Positions 28,364 through 37,766 are shown, counted from the first letter of the stretch. The stretch is DNA of 64,000 nt from Exilibacterium sp. (GCA_028280195.1 JANQMH010000029.1:35724-99723); one strand, 5' to 3'. Notes: generated by a model not told the origin, from the sequence alone. A program made the numbers and translations.

Positions 28364-31240
28364 CTAAAAGACGGCGGAAAAACGCAGACCGTAGGTGCGC
28401 GGATTATTCAGAAAGCGAATATTGACATCGCGGTTGATAAACGCCTTGCCGGAGTAGGCCTCTTCAGTAATATTATTGACGTAGCCGTCGACTCTGAACT
28501 GGCCGTCGGTACCGAAATCGACCCCGGCGGTGAGATTAAACTGCGCGAAGGCATCCACTTCATCGAGAAAGAAATTGCCGTCGGCATCGCCGTTGCCGCC
28601 ACTGGCAGTGGGAGAACCGTTATTGGGCACCATCTCCACCAGCGGTACGCGCTCGCCGATACCGTCACCGTCCGCATCGGCATAGCCTTTGCCGTTGTAG
28701 GGGCTGAGGTAATACTCACTGCGATAGTTCATGCTCAGCGTCCAGTCGAATGACTGCAGGCTGCCCCAGTTCAGCTCTATCACCTGGGAGATCGCCAGGT
28801 TCAGGGTGACTTCCGACAGGTGCGGCAGCTGGTTGCCATCCAGCGGCACCAGCACCGGATTGCTGAAGCGGGAGTCGCCGGTCACCGCATCTTCGTAGGT
28901 GCCGTCGGCCAGCAGCAGATTGCCTTTCAGATCGACGCCGTAAGGCAGCGCCCACAGGCCTTCCACTTCCAGACCCAGCACTTCGGCATCACCGACGTTA
29001 TCGACAAAGACCTTGCTGGTGGTATCTTCCTCGCCGTCACCATCCGAGTCGCGGTTGAGGCCGACATTGATCAGGCTCTGCAGGGTTTTGTCTTTGAAAT
29101 CATAGTAGAACAGCGCGGCATTCAGGCGCAGCGCCGTGCTGCCCAGGTCGAACTCATTTTTCGAGCCGACTTCGTAAGCGGTCAGTACTTCCTCGTCCCA
29201 CTCGCGGTTTACCTGAGTGCCGTCCGGCGTGATGATAGGATCGTTGACACCGCCGGAACGGGTGCCGGTGGATATCTGCGCATAGACCAGTTGCGTATCG
29301 GAAAGGTCGTACTCCACACCGATACGCCAGTCGACAAAGCTGGCACTGTACTCGTTTGATTCGCGCACGCTCCGGTTGCTATCGGTGTAAAAATCGGAAG
29401 TGATATGCACCTGCACCTGATCGCCGTACTGCTGCAGAAACTCATCCACGTTGTCGCCGTTGCCGAAACTTGAGATACCGCCCAGGAAGTATTCCAGGTT
29501 GTAGGGATCGCCGCCGCAGCCGGGGGCAAACCAGTCGCCGTTGGGGCAGACATCGGTGGGCAGTGGCTGGTTGCGGGCGCCCGGAGCAGTCAGCGCAAAA
29601 CCGTTGCCGCCCATGATCAGCCCGGTCGTGGCCGGATCGGTGGCACGGTTAATGGGCTGCCCGGTAAACGCCTCGATGGCCTCGCCGGGCGCAATCAACA
29701 GGTATTTCAGGTTGGTACGGTTTTGTGTTTTGGTGTCGTCGGTCCAGCGCACGCCAAAATTGACGCGGGTGGAATCGGAGATATTCAGGGTGCCGTCGAA
29801 GTAAACCGCCAGGGACTCCACTTCGGAACCGTCATTGCGGTTTTCACCGCCGAGCCCGTCCTGGAAGGCGCAGATGGTATCGTCGGGCAGTGGCGGATTG
29901 ATCCAGGTGACGTCGTTGCCGCCGCAGGGCACGGCAAAGCCGAGGCCGTCGTTGACATTCCAGGAGACGTTATCGAACTCCTCTTCCATATAGAACAGGC
30001 CGGTGGACCAGCGCAGGAAGGAATCCTCGCCGCCGTAAAAGCGGATTTCATGTACTTGGCTGGTGGACTCCTCGTTCTGCCGGAAGGCATCGCGGGCATT
30101 GAGCAGGCCGGGAAACAGATTGGTGCGGTTGTCCGGGTAAGAGGGCGGATTTTCGAAGAACTCGACAAAGTTGGCCTCGCGCTCGGAGCCGGGGAACACC
30201 GGGCCCATCTGGAAAATACGGCCGCTGTTGCGGTTGTCGAACTCGTATTCGCGCACCGAACCGCTGTACTCCACGGCAAAGTTGTCAAACTGGTATTGCA
30301 CATTCAGCGATACGCCGATCTGATCGCTCTCCTGCTCCCCCTCGGCCAGGAAATACTGATTCCAGGGGTCGTCCAGATCATCCATATCAAAGCCGGCTGA
30401 CAGGGCGCGACCGGAAAAGACGCCCGGCTGACCTGTACCGTCGCTTTCCGAGCCGTCGATGGTGAGATTCACCGTCATCGCGTCGGTCGGCAGCCACAGC
30501 GCCGACAGCCGCCAGGCCTGGTCGTCAACCTCACCTGGGGCCTCGATACCGGAGCCGTATTCATTGGTGAGGTAGGAGTCGTGCTGCTCGCTGAAATAGG
30601 CAGCGCGTACAGCGAAGTTATCGGCTACCGGCACATTGAAAACCACCTCGGCGGTATTGGCGTCGAAGTCGCCGGCACCGATCTCCAGCTTGCCGCTGAA
30701 CTCTTCGAGTTCGGGCTGGTTGGAAATGATATTGATGGAGCCGCCGGTGGCATTGCGCCCGCGCACGGTACCCTGCGGCCCCTTGTGCACTTCAACCCGG
30801 CTGACATCGAAAAACATCGGCCCGATGCTGCGCGGGCGCGGCAGGTAAACGCCGTTGTAGTGGGTGGCGACCGAAGGGTCGGAGGAGAAATCACTATCGG
30901 AGGAACCGATACCGCGCAGGTAGACTTCCACCTTGCCTTCCTGCTTGGCAATGTTCAAACCCGATACCGCGTTCTGCAAGTTTTTGAAATCGGTATTGAC
31001 ACCGAGCCTGGCCAGGTCGTTGGCGCTGAACTGCTCCACTGTTGCCGATACGTCCTGAATACTCATTTCACGGCGTTCAGTGGTGACAATAATTTCTTCC
31101 AGCACACCGCCGGCTGACTCCTGGGCAGATGCTCCGCCGGCATTGCCGGCCGCGGCGATGGCGACAAAAAGCAGGGTCGGTTTGAACCGTGCTCGAGGTG
31201 CGGATGTCACTAAACGGTCTGTGTGGTTTTTCACGCTCAT
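28364..31240 (-). CDS. TonB-dependent outer-membrane receptor
   Basis: A 958-residue TonB-dependent receptor. I chose the ATG at 31240 (MSVKNHTDRLV) over one 17 codons upstream because the latter gives an atypical signal. A signal peptide ends at ASAQE, then the TonB box-like EEIIVTTERRE and the plug domain (LARLGVNTDFKNLQNAV, VYLRGIGSSD, VEVHKGPQGTVRGRNATGG) follow, then a 22-strand-type barrel ending in the terminal aromatic residue of GLRFSAVF. It is adjacent to a GH31 enzyme and shares an identical 18-bp sequence and a 12-bp promoter motif with it, so both are probably induced by the same alpha-glucan or oligosaccharide. Substrate assignment is inference. Confidence 0.95.
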   Translation of the reverse strand: MSVKNHTDRLVTSAPRARFKPTLLFVAIAAAGNAGGASAQESAGGVLEEIIVTTERREMSIQDVSATVEQFSANDLARLGVNTDFKNLQNAVSGLNIAKQEGKVEVYLRGIGSSDSDFSSDPSVATHYNGVYLPRPRSIGPMFFDVSRVEVHKGPQGTVRGRNATGGSINIISNQPELEEFSGKLEIGAGDFDANTAEVVFNVPVADNFAVRAAYFSEQHDSYLTNEYGSGIEAPGEVDDQAWRLSALWLPTDAMTVNLTIDGSESDGTGQPGVFSGRALSAGFDMDDLDDPWNQYFLAEGEQESDQIGVSLNVQYQFDNFAVEYSGSVREYEFDNRNSGRIFQMGPVFPGSEREANFVEFFENPPSYPDNRTNLFPGLLNARDAFRQNEESTSQVHEIRFYGGEDSFLRWSTGLFYMEEEFDNVSWNVNDGLGFAVPCGGNDVTWINPPLPDDTICAFQDGLGGENRNDGSEVESLAVYFDGTLNISDSTRVNFGVRWTDDTKTQNRTNLKYLLIAPGEAIEAFTGQPINRATDPATTGLIMGGNGFALTAPGARNQPLPTDVCPNGDWFAPGCGGDPYNLEYFLGGISSFGNGDNVDEFLQQYGDQVQVHITSDFYTDSNRSVRESNEYSASFVDWRIGVEYDLSDTQLVYAQISTGTRSGGVNDPIITPDGTQVNREWDEEVLTAYEVGSKNEFDLGSTALRLNAALFYYDFKDKTLQSLINVGLNRDSDGDGEEDTTSKVFVDNVGDAEVLGLEVEGLWALPYGVDLKGNLLLADGTYEDAVTGDSRFSNPVLVPLDGNQLPHLSEVTLNLAISQVIELNWGSLQSFDWTLSMNYRSEYYLSPYNGKGYADADGDGIGERVPLVEMVPNNGSPTASGGNGDADGNFFLDEVDAFAQFNLTAGVDFGTDGQFRVDGYVNNITEEAYSGKAFINRDVNIRFLNNPRTYGLRFSAVF

Positions 31241-31274
31241 AGTGCTCTCTCTACCAGTCGTATTTGGAGGCTTT

Positions 31275-31286
31275 AGTCTTATGGGA
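31275..31286 (-). promoter_or_regulatory. Promoter-proximal motif of the TonB receptor (shared with GH31)
   Basis: TCCCATAAGACT (minus strand) occurs identically here and at 34236-34247, at similar distance from each start codon (about 34 and 48 bp). It contains a CATAAG that could serve as the -10 hexamer. Part of the shared control of the two genes. Confidence 0.5.
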
Positions 31287-31324
31287 GCCATCCTTGCACT
31301 ACAGTGACGTCAGATCAATAAAGC

Positions 31325-31377
31325 TACATTCGTATGCATAGGGAATTGCACCCGCCGCAGCAATGAATACGTATGCA
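31325..31377 (-). promoter_or_regulatory. Putative sugar-regulator operators upstream of the TonB receptor
   Basis: A near-palindrome TGAATACGTATGCA lies at 31364-31377, and a degenerate copy TACATTCGTATGCA at 31325-31338, centres 39 bp apart. The 18 bp GCAATGAATACGTATGCA (31360-31377) is repeated exactly, in inverse orientation, upstream of the GH31 gene at 34256-34273. The central CG and 14-bp symmetry resemble LacI-family operators. No regulator gene lies in the window. Confidence 0.6.
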
Positions 31378-31751
31378 GTTATGCAAAATGGCTGAACGAT
31401 AAATAGAGAAGCTGCTACAGGCGCGGGGATTGGCCAATCATGCCGCACCCGGATTCAGTGAGGCGACGGAATAAAGGTAGCAGGCCTTGTGGCGCCGGTT
31501 TCACCTTCACCCTGCCAGCGCCGGCTTTTACCTGCAACGGCCCACAAATATCGTCGCAGCATCGCTCCGCCAGGGGACAGCGGCCGCCGGCCAGGCACCA
31601 GCGGGAAACAATCGCGGCGGCAAGCCGCAGATCAAAACTGTAACCGCGGCCACTATGAAAGTGACGGGACCGCACCGGTAATCGAAGAGAGCAGGCAGGA
31701 AGACACCAGACTAAGACGCGGCAACATCGCGGTGAGGCTTTTCATCCGCCA
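31378..31751. other. Gap between GH31 stop and receptor control region
   Basis: About 370 bp with no convincing gene on either strand; short open frames exist but lack ribosome binding sites or family features. No terminator is recognised after the GH31 stop. Confidence 0.4.
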
Positions 31752-34187
31752 CTACTTGATATGCAGTTCGAGCGCAGCGCCGTCCCAGGGAAACTTAATC
31801 GCCAGCCGCCGTGTCTCGCCATCGTAGTAAGCGCCGCGGTCGGCGCCGGCAAAATCGCCGGCCGAGGCGATCAGCGGCAGATCGCTGTCGCCGGCAGCGA
31901 CCCGCCTGACAGCCGCCGTCCAGTTGTGGACTGTCAGCAGCATATCGCGTTGCGCCGGCATGCCGGTATAACCGCGGGTCTGCCGGCTGAAGTTGAAAGC
32001 AAGGCTCTTGTGCCGCTGGCGGGCCTCGAAGCGCAGCAGCTCGAACTGCTGTTTTTCAATGGCGCGATGGGTTTTGCCGTCGTCTTCGTACATACTGCCT
32101 TCAGCTTTGCGCACGGAGCGGTCGGCGTAGTAGTGCAGCTGCAGGCGCTGGCTGGAATAGTCTTTGGTGGACTGTACAGGTTCGACCATCGGGATGAAGG
32201 AGCCGGCCCGGACCAATACCGGCAGTGTTTCCAGCGTTACCGGAACGCTGACTTCGCGCTTGCCCCGGTATCTTTCACCACGCCAGTAGTCAAACCATAT
32301 ACCCGCCGGCAGCGACAACTGCACCGCCTCGACACCCGGCTCCACCACCGGCGCCACCAGAAAAGCGTCCCCCCACAGATAAGCGTCGGTGCGGTCGATC
32401 AACTGCGAATCCGTTTCATCCTCGAAAAACAGCGGCCGCATCATCGGCATACCGGTGGTGGCGTTCTCATAGGCCAGGGTGTAGTTATAGGGCAGCAGCC
32501 GGTAGCGCAGCTTGACATAGTCGCGCAGGATATCCCGGGTCAGGCGATCGTGAAATACCGGCTCGGGGGCGATATGCTCCTGGGCGTGGGGACGGTACAC
32601 GGGTTGAAACACGCCGTACTGCAGCCAGCGGATATACATCTCCCTGTCGAAGGTTTCGCCGCCGGCAAAACCGCCCAGGTCGGAGTGACTGTAGCCGAAG
32701 CCGAACAGTCCCATCTGCAGCGCCAGCTCCACTTGCGGTTTCAAGCCGTCCCAGGAGCGGCTGACATCACCGCTCCAGGGGATCATGCCAAAGCGCTGGG
32801 AACCGGCGAAGCCGGCGCGCATCATGATAAACGGCCGCTTGTCGGGGTAGTCGCGCTGGTGGCGGCTGAACAGCAGCTCGGCCCAGCGGTGGCCGTAGGC
32901 ATTGTGGATCTCCTCGGCGCTGCCGGCGCTGTGCAGGGTATCTGACGGGTGCACCTCCGGCTCGCCCAGATCGCCCCACCAGCCCTCCACGCCCTGCTGC
33001 ATCAACCCCCGGTAGATCGACCAGAACCAGTCAGCGCTGCGCTCATCGAACACATCCACCAGGCCGGTATTGCCGAAATAGAAATCGAAGCGCTTGGGCT
33101 TGCCCCCCGGATTCAGCGCCAGCGCGCCCTCGACAACCGCCTCGTCCCAGCGCTTCGAGGTGGTGAGTATAAAGGGCTCGGTAATCAATACCGTGTTGAC
33201 GCCTTTTGCCTTGAAGTCGGCAAGCATTTTTTCCGGCGTTGGGAAGGCCTCCCGATCCCAGTCCAGATTGCCCATATGCCCCTGGATATCCGGCCCGAAC
33301 CAGTAGATATCCAATACGATGGCATCGAGCGGGAAGCCCTCATCGATAAATTTCTGCACTGTGGCGCGGGCCTCGGTCTCGGTGCGGTAGCCGAAGCGCG
33401 AGGCGTAGTTGCCAAATGCCCAGCGCGGCGGCAGCGGTTGCCTGCCGGTTAAGGCCACATAGTTCTCGATCAACTGCGGATAAGTGTCGGCGGCCACCAC
33501 CAGGTAGGCGGTTCTGCCGGCGACCGCCTCGAACTGCAGTATATCGGCGTCGGAGTGACCCAGATCCATGGCACCGCGGGCGCTGTTGTCGAACAACAGA
33601 ATGTATTTCTTGCTCGACATCACCGCCGGCAGGCTGAAATACATTTGCCGGGCCTCGGTGGTATAACCGTAGGCGGCGCGGTTGTATAGCGGCAGGCGGT
33701 GACCGCGCCGGTTCATACCCAGTACCCGCTGGCCGCCGCCAAGCAGTTTTTCATCCTTATCCAGGCTGAAGCGAAAGCCGCGCAGGGCATCGTGGGCAAA
33801 AAAGCCCTCCTCTTCGGCAAACAGGCGTTTGCCGTCCCTAAAGTAGGCTATTCTAAACGGCTGCTTATCGATAACCGCCCTAAGTTCGGGAGTGGAAAAG
33901 ATGAGCTGGTCACGGCTATCCTTTAGATTGATATCCGTCTTTGCCGGCGCCGCGGCGATGGCGTACGAGGGCAGCTGCTTCAAATGATCTCGCTGGTAAA
34001 AGGCTTCCATCGCGGCCGGGCCATAGGCGGTCAGGGTCAGGCGGCCCTTGGTCGTGTTGACGATCAGCGACTGCTTATCGAGGACATGATCGATATAGAC
34101 GCCCGACTGGGCGATAGCACCACTGCAAACGAACAGCAGCAGGCATAAAAAGGCCAGAGTTGCCTTCGGGTGGATGCTTATCGGCAT
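31752..34187 (-). CDS. GH31 alpha-glucosidase/alpha-transglucosylase, exported
   Basis: An 811-residue glycoside hydrolase family 31 enzyme with a signal peptide (MPISIHPKATLAFLCLLL, end near SGAIAQS). I chose the ATG at 34187, which has GAGG 5 bases upstream. The (beta/alpha)8 catalytic domain has the nucleophile Asp near residue 405 in GWWGDLGEPEVHP and the acid/base Asp near residue 473 in PWSGDVSRSW. The GDLGEPEVHP form resembles the oligosaccharide 4-alpha-glucosyltransferase Agd31B type of Cellvibrio more than ordinary alpha-glucosidases; transglucosylation of malto-oligosaccharides is therefore possible. This subclass call is from memory of the family and needs alignment. It is likely periplasmic or outer-membrane attached. 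Confidence 0.9.
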   Translation of the reverse strand: MPISIHPKATLAFLCLLLFVCSGAIAQSGVYIDHVLDKQSLIVNTTKGRLTLTAYGPAAMEAFYQRDHLKQLPSYAIAAAPAKTDINLKDSRDQLIFSTPELRAVIDKQPFRIAYFRDGKRLFAEEEGFFAHDALRGFRFSLDKDEKLLGGGQRVLGMNRRGHRLPLYNRAAYGYTTEARQMYFSLPAVMSSKKYILLFDNSARGAMDLGHSDADILQFEAVAGRTAYLVVAADTYPQLIENYVALTGRQPLPPRWAFGNYASRFGYRTETEARATVQKFIDEGFPLDAIVLDIYWFGPDIQGHMGNLDWDREAFPTPEKMLADFKAKGVNTVLITEPFILTTSKRWDEAVVEGALALNPGGKPKRFDFYFGNTGLVDVFDERSADWFWSIYRGLMQQGVEGWWGDLGEPEVHPSDTLHSAGSAEEIHNAYGHRWAELLFSRHQRDYPDKRPFIMMRAGFAGSQRFGMIPWSGDVSRSWDGLKPQVELALQMGLFGFGYSHSDLGGFAGGETFDREMYIRWLQYGVFQPVYRPHAQEHIAPEPVFHDRLTRDILRDYVKLRYRLLPYNYTLAYENATTGMPMMRPLFFEDETDSQLIDRTDAYLWGDAFLVAPVVEPGVEAVQLSLPAGIWFDYWRGERYRGKREVSVPVTLETLPVLVRAGSFIPMVEPVQSTKDYSSQRLQLHYYADRSVRKAEGSMYEDDGKTHRAIEKQQFELLRFEARQRHKSLAFNFSRQTRGYTGMPAQRDMLLTVHNWTAAVRRVAAGDSDLPLIASAGDFAGADRGAYYDGETRRLAIKFPWDGAALELHIK

Positions 34188-34235
34188 GCTCGCCTCGTGG
34201 CGGGAGACTGTTAACGGCCGATGGTAGAGCCTTTG

Positions 34236-34273
34236 AGTCTTATGGGACAATAGCGTGCATACGTATTCATTGC
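34236..34273 (-). promoter_or_regulatory. Promoter motif and operator-like palindrome upstream of GH31
   Basis: The 12-bp TCCCATAAGACT motif is at 34236-34247 and the exact 18-bp operator copy at 34256-34273, only 8 bp apart, so the operator would overlap the -35 region. Both sequences also occur upstream of the TonB receptor gene. Confidence 0.6.
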
Positions 34274-34281
34274 GGGGAATG

Positions 34282-34379
34282 AGTTGCCAGTTGCTAGTTG
34301 CTAGTTGCTAGTTGCTAGTTGCTAGTTGCTAGTTGCTAGTTGCTAGTTGCTAGTTGCTAGTTGCTAGTTGCTAGTTGCT
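34282..34379. repeat. Tandem heptamer array AGTTGCT (14 copies)
   Basis: Ninety-eight bp consist of one AGTTGCC followed by 13 perfect AGTTGCT units (equivalently CTAGTTG). The array is followed by GGAGATTAGCAACT, whose AGCAACT can pair with the last unit to form a hairpin. It lies between the GH31 operator and the rplQ terminator. A perfect heptamer array is expected to be length-variable. The CTAG phase matches the four-unit elements in the ribosomal cluster. Confidence 0.95.
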
Positions 34380-34410
34380 GGAGATTAGCAACTGATAGCC
34401 GCTTGTAAAT

Positions 34411-34442
34411 AAAAAAACGCCGGGCTTGCCCGGCGTTTTTTT
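34411..34442 (-). terminator. Terminator of the ribosomal alpha operon
   Basis: A GC-rich stem CGCCGGGC/GCCCGGCG with loop TT is flanked by A7 and T7, so it can work in both directions. It lies 21 nt after the rplQ stop and is the only strong terminator seen for the whole rpsJ-rplQ cluster. Confidence 0.92.
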
Positions 34443-34462
34443 ATGGATGGCGGTGGTAGCGT

Positions 34463-34852
34463 TTAATCTTCTTCGTCGTCCTCGATTTCGTCGCGGGGGC
34501 GATCTACCAGTTCTACGTAGGCCATGGGTGCTTTGTCGCCGGCGCGGAGGCCGCACTTCAAAATACGCAGATAGCCGCCGGGGCGCCCTTCGTAGCGCGG
34601 ACCCAGTTCGCCGAACAGTTTGCCGACCGCCTCTTTGCTGCGCAGCCGCGCAAAAGCCAGGCGGCGGTTGGCGACGCTGTCATTCTTCGCCAGTGTAATC
34701 AGCGGCTCGGCGTAACGGCGCAGCTCTTTGGCTTTCGGCAGTGTTGTCTTGATTAACTCGTGCTCCACCAACGACGAAGTCATATTGCGAAACATGGCTT
34801 TGCGATGCGAGCTGTTGCGATTCAGTTGACGCCCACTGTGACGATGACGCAT
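34463..34852 (-). CDS. rplQ: 50S ribosomal protein L17
   Basis: L17 is 129 residues here, beginning [20 protein letters not shown], with the conserved [22 protein letters not shown] helix region. The C terminus has the acidic tail DEIEDDEED. It is the last gene of the cluster, 57 nt after rpoA; that gap carries one of the four-unit CTAG heptamer elements. A strong terminator follows. Confidence 0.98.
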   Translation of the reverse strand: MRHRHSGRQLNRNSSHRKAMFRNMTSSLVEHELIKTTLPKAKELRRYAEPLITLAKNDSVANRRLAFARLRSKEAVGKLFGELGPRYEGRPGGYLRILKCGLRAGDKAPMAYVELVDRPRDEIEDDEED

Positions 34853-34877
34853 AACGTTATACCCTTTAACTAAAGCC

Positions 34878-34905
34878 CTAGTCTCTAGCGACTAGCGACT
34901 AATGA
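34878..34905. repeat. CTAG heptamer element 1 (rpoA-rplQ gap)
   Basis: Four heptamers in tandem: CTAGTCT, CTAGCGA, CTAGCGA, CTAATGA, then CTC. It occupies about half of the 57-nt gap between rpoA and rplQ. Same 28-bp layout as the elements at 39266, 43094 and 63881. Confidence 0.85.
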
Positions 34906-34909
34906 CTCT

Positions 34910-35911
34910 TCAAGCACTAACCTTGTCGTCGTTCCTGAGACTGGCCGGCGGCCAGTTCTCCAGCCGCATACCCAGCGACAGCCCGCGCGAGGCGAGGATG
35001 TCCTTGATTTCGGTCAGCGACTTCTTGCCCAGGTTAGGCGTTTTCAGCAGTTCCACCTCGGTGCGTTGAATCAGATCACCGATATAGTAAATGTTTTCCG
35101 CCTTCAGGCAGTTGGCCGAGCGCACGGTCAGTTCCAGATCGTCCACCGGGCGCAGCAGTACCGGATCGATTTCCTCTTCCTTCTGTTCCGGCTCGGACTC
35201 CTTCTCGCCCTCGAGGTCGACAAACACCGCCAGCTGCTGCTGCAGAATTGTCGCCGCGCGGCGAATTGCCTCCTCCGGGTCGATGGTGCCGTTGGTTTCC
35301 AGATCCAGCACCAGTTTATCCAGATCGGTGCGCTGCTCAACACGGGCACTCTCGACATTGTAGGCCAGGCGCTTGACCGGGCTGAACGAAGCGTCCAGCT
35401 GCAGGCGGCCGATGGCCCGGGTTTCCTCTTCGTCGTTGCGGCGCGCATCGGCGGGCTGGTAGCCGCGGCCACGGGCGACGGTAAGCTTCATATTCAGATC
35501 GACATCGCCGGTGATATTGGCAATGACATGCTGGGGGTTCTTGATTTCGACCTCGTGGTCCACCTGAATATCACCGGCGGTAACCACACCCGGGCCGCGC
35601 TTGCTCAGGTTGAGCACCGCACTGTCCTTGCCGTGCATGACAACGGCCACGCCCTTGAGGTTGAGCAGGATTTCGATGACATCTTCCTGCACACCCTCGA
35701 TGGCGCTGTACTCGTGCAATACGCCGTCGATTTCCGCTTCCACCACCGCGCAACCGGGCATTGAGGAAAGCAGGATGCGGCGCAGCGCATTGCCCAGTGT
35801 GTGGCCGAAGCCTCGCTCCAGCGGCTCCAGCACAACCTTCGCATGGGCCGGGCCAATCTCGGTTACGTCAATATGACGCGGGGTTAAAAATTCGTTTACA
35901 GCACTCTGCAT
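34910..35911 (-). CDS. rpoA: RNA polymerase alpha subunit
   Basis: The alpha subunit nucleates RNA polymerase assembly and contacts activators and UP elements. The ATG at 35911 ([16 protein letters not shown]) has AAGG 7 bases upstream and gives 333 residues; a GTG two codons earlier is unlikely. The N-terminal dimer domain includes [20 protein letters not shown]. After an acidic linker (about residues 232-248) the C-terminal domain carries [17 protein letters not shown] and [13 protein letters not shown], the DNA- and activator-binding helices. It is 70 nt downstream of rpsD. Confidence 0.98.
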   Translation of the reverse strand: MQSAVNEFLTPRHIDVTEIGPAHAKVVLEPLERGFGHTLGNALRRILLSSMPGCAVVEAEIDGVLHEYSAIEGVQEDVIEILLNLKGVAVVMHGKDSAVLNLSKRGPGVVTAGDIQVDHEVEIKNPQHVIANITGDVDLNMKLTVARGRGYQPADARRNDEEETRAIGRLQLDASFSPVKRLAYNVESARVEQRTDLDKLVLDLETNGTIDPEEAIRRAATILQQQLAVFVDLEGEKESEPEQKEEEIDPVLLRPVDDLELTVRSANCLKAENIYYIGDLIQRTEVELLKTPNLGKKSLTEIKDILASRGLSLGMRLENWPPASLRNDDKVSA

Positions 35912-35981
35912 AGCCACACCTTTTAGCGGTTATTCCCTCTGTTATCAGCACGTTTCGGGCATCGGTATTCCCGGCCAGTGG

Positions 35982-36602
35982 TTACTTGGAGTAGAGCTCC
36001 ACGATCAGGTTTTCATTGATATCGGCAGGCAAGTCACCGCGATCCGGTACCCGCTTGAAAGTACCTTCTTTCTTGTCCGCGTTGACATCCACCCATTCCA
36101 CTTCACCGCGCTGGGAGGCCAGTGCCAGCGCATTTTGGATGCGCAGCTGGCTCTTGGCCTTCTCGCGAACAGCGATGATATCTTCCGGCTGTACCTGGTA
36201 AGAGGGGATATTAACCGCTTTGCCGTTTACCAGAATGGCCTTGTGGGATACCAGCTGGCGGCTTTCGGAACGGGTCGCGCCAAAGCCCATGCGATACACC
36301 ACATTGTCGAGGCGGGTTTCGAGTAATTGCAGCAGGTTTTCACCGGTCGCGCCTTTGCGGCGAGCAGCTTCTTTATAGTAGCTGCGGAACTGTTTTTCCA
36401 GTATGCCGTAGGTGCGACGCACTTTTTGCTTCTCGCGCAACTGCACGCCGTAATCCGACAGGCGGCCGCGGCGCTGGCCGTGCTGGCCCGGTGCGGTCTC
36501 AGCCTTGCACTTCGAATCCAGCGGGCGGGCGCCGCTCTTCAGAAACAGGTCGGTGCCTTCGCGGCGGGAAAGCTTACAGGTTGGTCCAAGATAACGTGCC
36601 AT
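35982..36602 (-). CDS. rpsD: 30S ribosomal protein S4
   Basis: S4 is a primary binder of 16S rRNA; in E. coli it also represses the alpha operon by binding its leader. The 206-residue protein begins [20 protein letters not shown] and contains the S4 RNA-binding domain ([29 protein letters not shown]). Gap to rpsK is 13 nt. If S4 autoregulates here, its site should lie upstream of rpsM, in the 345-nt gap discussed separately. Confidence 0.98.
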   Translation of the reverse strand: MARYLGPTCKLSRREGTDLFLKSGARPLDSKCKAETAPGQHGQRRGRLSDYGVQLREKQKVRRTYGILEKQFRSYYKEAARRKGATGENLLQLLETRLDNVVYRMGFGATRSESRQLVSHKAILVNGKAVNIPSYQVQPEDIIAVREKAKSQLRIQNALALASQRGEVEWVDVNADKKEGTFKRVPDRGDLPADINENLIVELYSK

Positions 36603-36615
36603 TGTCTAAAGCCCC

Positions 36616-37008
36616 CTATACGCGACGTTTTTTCGGCGGACGACAGCCGTTGTGCGGAATCGGCGTCACATCTGTAATGTTGGTTATTTTATAACCCGCA
36701 TTATTGAGTGCGCGTACGGCGGATTCGCGCCCCGGCCCCGGCCCTTTGACCTCGACGTCGAGGTTCTTGAGACCATAGTCCTTTGCCGCTTCGCCGGCGC
36801 GTTCGGCGGCCACCTGGGCGGCAAACGGCGTGCTCTTGCGCGAGCCGCGGAAGCCCGAGCCGCCGGCGGTGGCCCAACTCAGGGTGTTGCCCTGGCGGTC
36901 GGTGATGGTGACGATGGTGTTATTGAAAGACGCGTGAACATGGGCGATACCGTCCACAACGGTCTTTTTAATCTTCTTGCGACTGGGTTTATTACTTGGC
37001 TTGGCCAT
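36616..37008 (-). CDS. rpsK: 30S ribosomal protein S11
   Basis: S11 is 130 residues and contacts the anticodon region of mRNA-tRNA on the platform. Hallmarks are [38 protein letters not shown] and the C-terminal [14 protein letters not shown]. It lies 56 nt after rpsM and 13 nt before rpsD. Confidence 0.98.
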   Translation of the reverse strand: MAKPSNKPSRKKIKKTVVDGIAHVHASFNNTIVTITDRQGNTLSWATAGGSGFRGSRKSTPFAAQVAAERAGEAAKDYGLKNLDVEVKGPGPGRESAVRALNNAGYKITNITDVTPIPHNGCRPPKKRRV

Positions 37009-37064
37009 AGCAATCTCTTCTTCCTAACCTGGGTTAAACCACGCTTTTCTCGGCCTAAAGCGGG

Positions 37065-37421
37065 TTACTTCTTAATGGGTTTGCGCGGCCCCTTGCGGGT
37101 GCGGGCATTGGTCTTGGACCGCTGTCCGCGAACCGGCAGGTTGCGGCGGTGACGGATACCGCGATTGCAGCCCAGATCCATTAAGCGCTTGATATTCATG
37201 GAAATTTCGCGCCGCAAATCACCTTCTACAGTAACTTTGGCGACCTGGGCACGCACGGCGTCGATCTGCTCCTCGGAGAGTTCGCGGATTTTGGCGCTCT
37301 CGGCGATGCCGGCGGCGGCGCAGATCTGCTTGGCCATGGTGCGGCCGATCCCATAAACATAGGTCAAAGAGACAACGGCGTGTTTATTGTCTGGTATATT
37401 GACACCAGCGATACGAGCCAT
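37065..37421 (-). CDS. rpsM: 30S ribosomal protein S13
   Basis: S13 is 118 residues, begins [20 protein letters not shown] and ends in the basic tail that contacts P-site tRNA ([15 protein letters not shown]). The conserved helix-two-turn-helix segment [14 protein letters not shown] is intact. It starts 345 nt after rpmJ, much farther than usual, so it may have its own promoter as the first gene of an alpha transcription unit. Confidence 0.98.
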   Translation of the reverse strand: MARIAGVNIPDNKHAVVSLTYVYGIGRTMAKQICAAAGIAESAKIRELSEEQIDAVRAQVAKVTVEGDLRREISMNIKRLMDLGCNRGIRHRRNLPVRGQRSKTNARTRKGPRKPIKK

Positions 37422-37766
37422 TCAATTTACTCCACGTACGTAGTGCGGGTCTCACTGCCCGGTGAGGCAACAGCTTTTGGGGCTATGACTGAGACGATGG
37501 ACACACTATTTATATAGCAGCTTATATTGCAGCGTTGACAGCGACGAAACACCACCCTCAGACGCAAAGGCGCGCAAGGATAGCGGTAAAGCCACAAAAA
37601 ATCAATAGCCCGGGCGTTTCCACCCGGACGACAGTCAACGCCCCCTTTTTCCGCCGATCCGTCCCTGCCGGAGCGGCGCTCGGGTTGAAGAAACCCGGAT
37701 TCCGGTCAATCTGCCCGCCTCTGCCGCTATCTCGGCTCGGGCCGGGCGGCGCACATACGGCCTGCC
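37422..37766 (-). promoter_or_regulatory. Long rpmJ-rpsM gap with candidate alpha-operon promoter and hairpin
   Basis: These 345 bp hold no gene. On the minus strand, a GC-rich hairpin (CCGGGT, loop, GCCCGG) is followed by a T-run inside TTGATTTTTTG, a possible partial terminator or attenuator. TTGATT and TATCCT spaced by 17 bp follow (around 37565-37600), a candidate promoter. A second AT-rich stretch (TAAGCTGCTATATAAATAG, about 37505-37525) could hold another -10. The remaining leader of more than 80 nt could be where S4 binds. All assignments are tentative. Confidence 0.4.

Noticed and set aside
27164..28753. A long open frame antisense to the FG-GAP repeats
   Set aside because: The repeated GDIDIAV-type pattern is the reverse reading of DxDGDxD codons, not a real protein.
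34282..34379. A CRISPR array at the heptamer repeat
   Set aside because: Units are 7 bp and adjoin each other with no spacers; no cas genes nearby.
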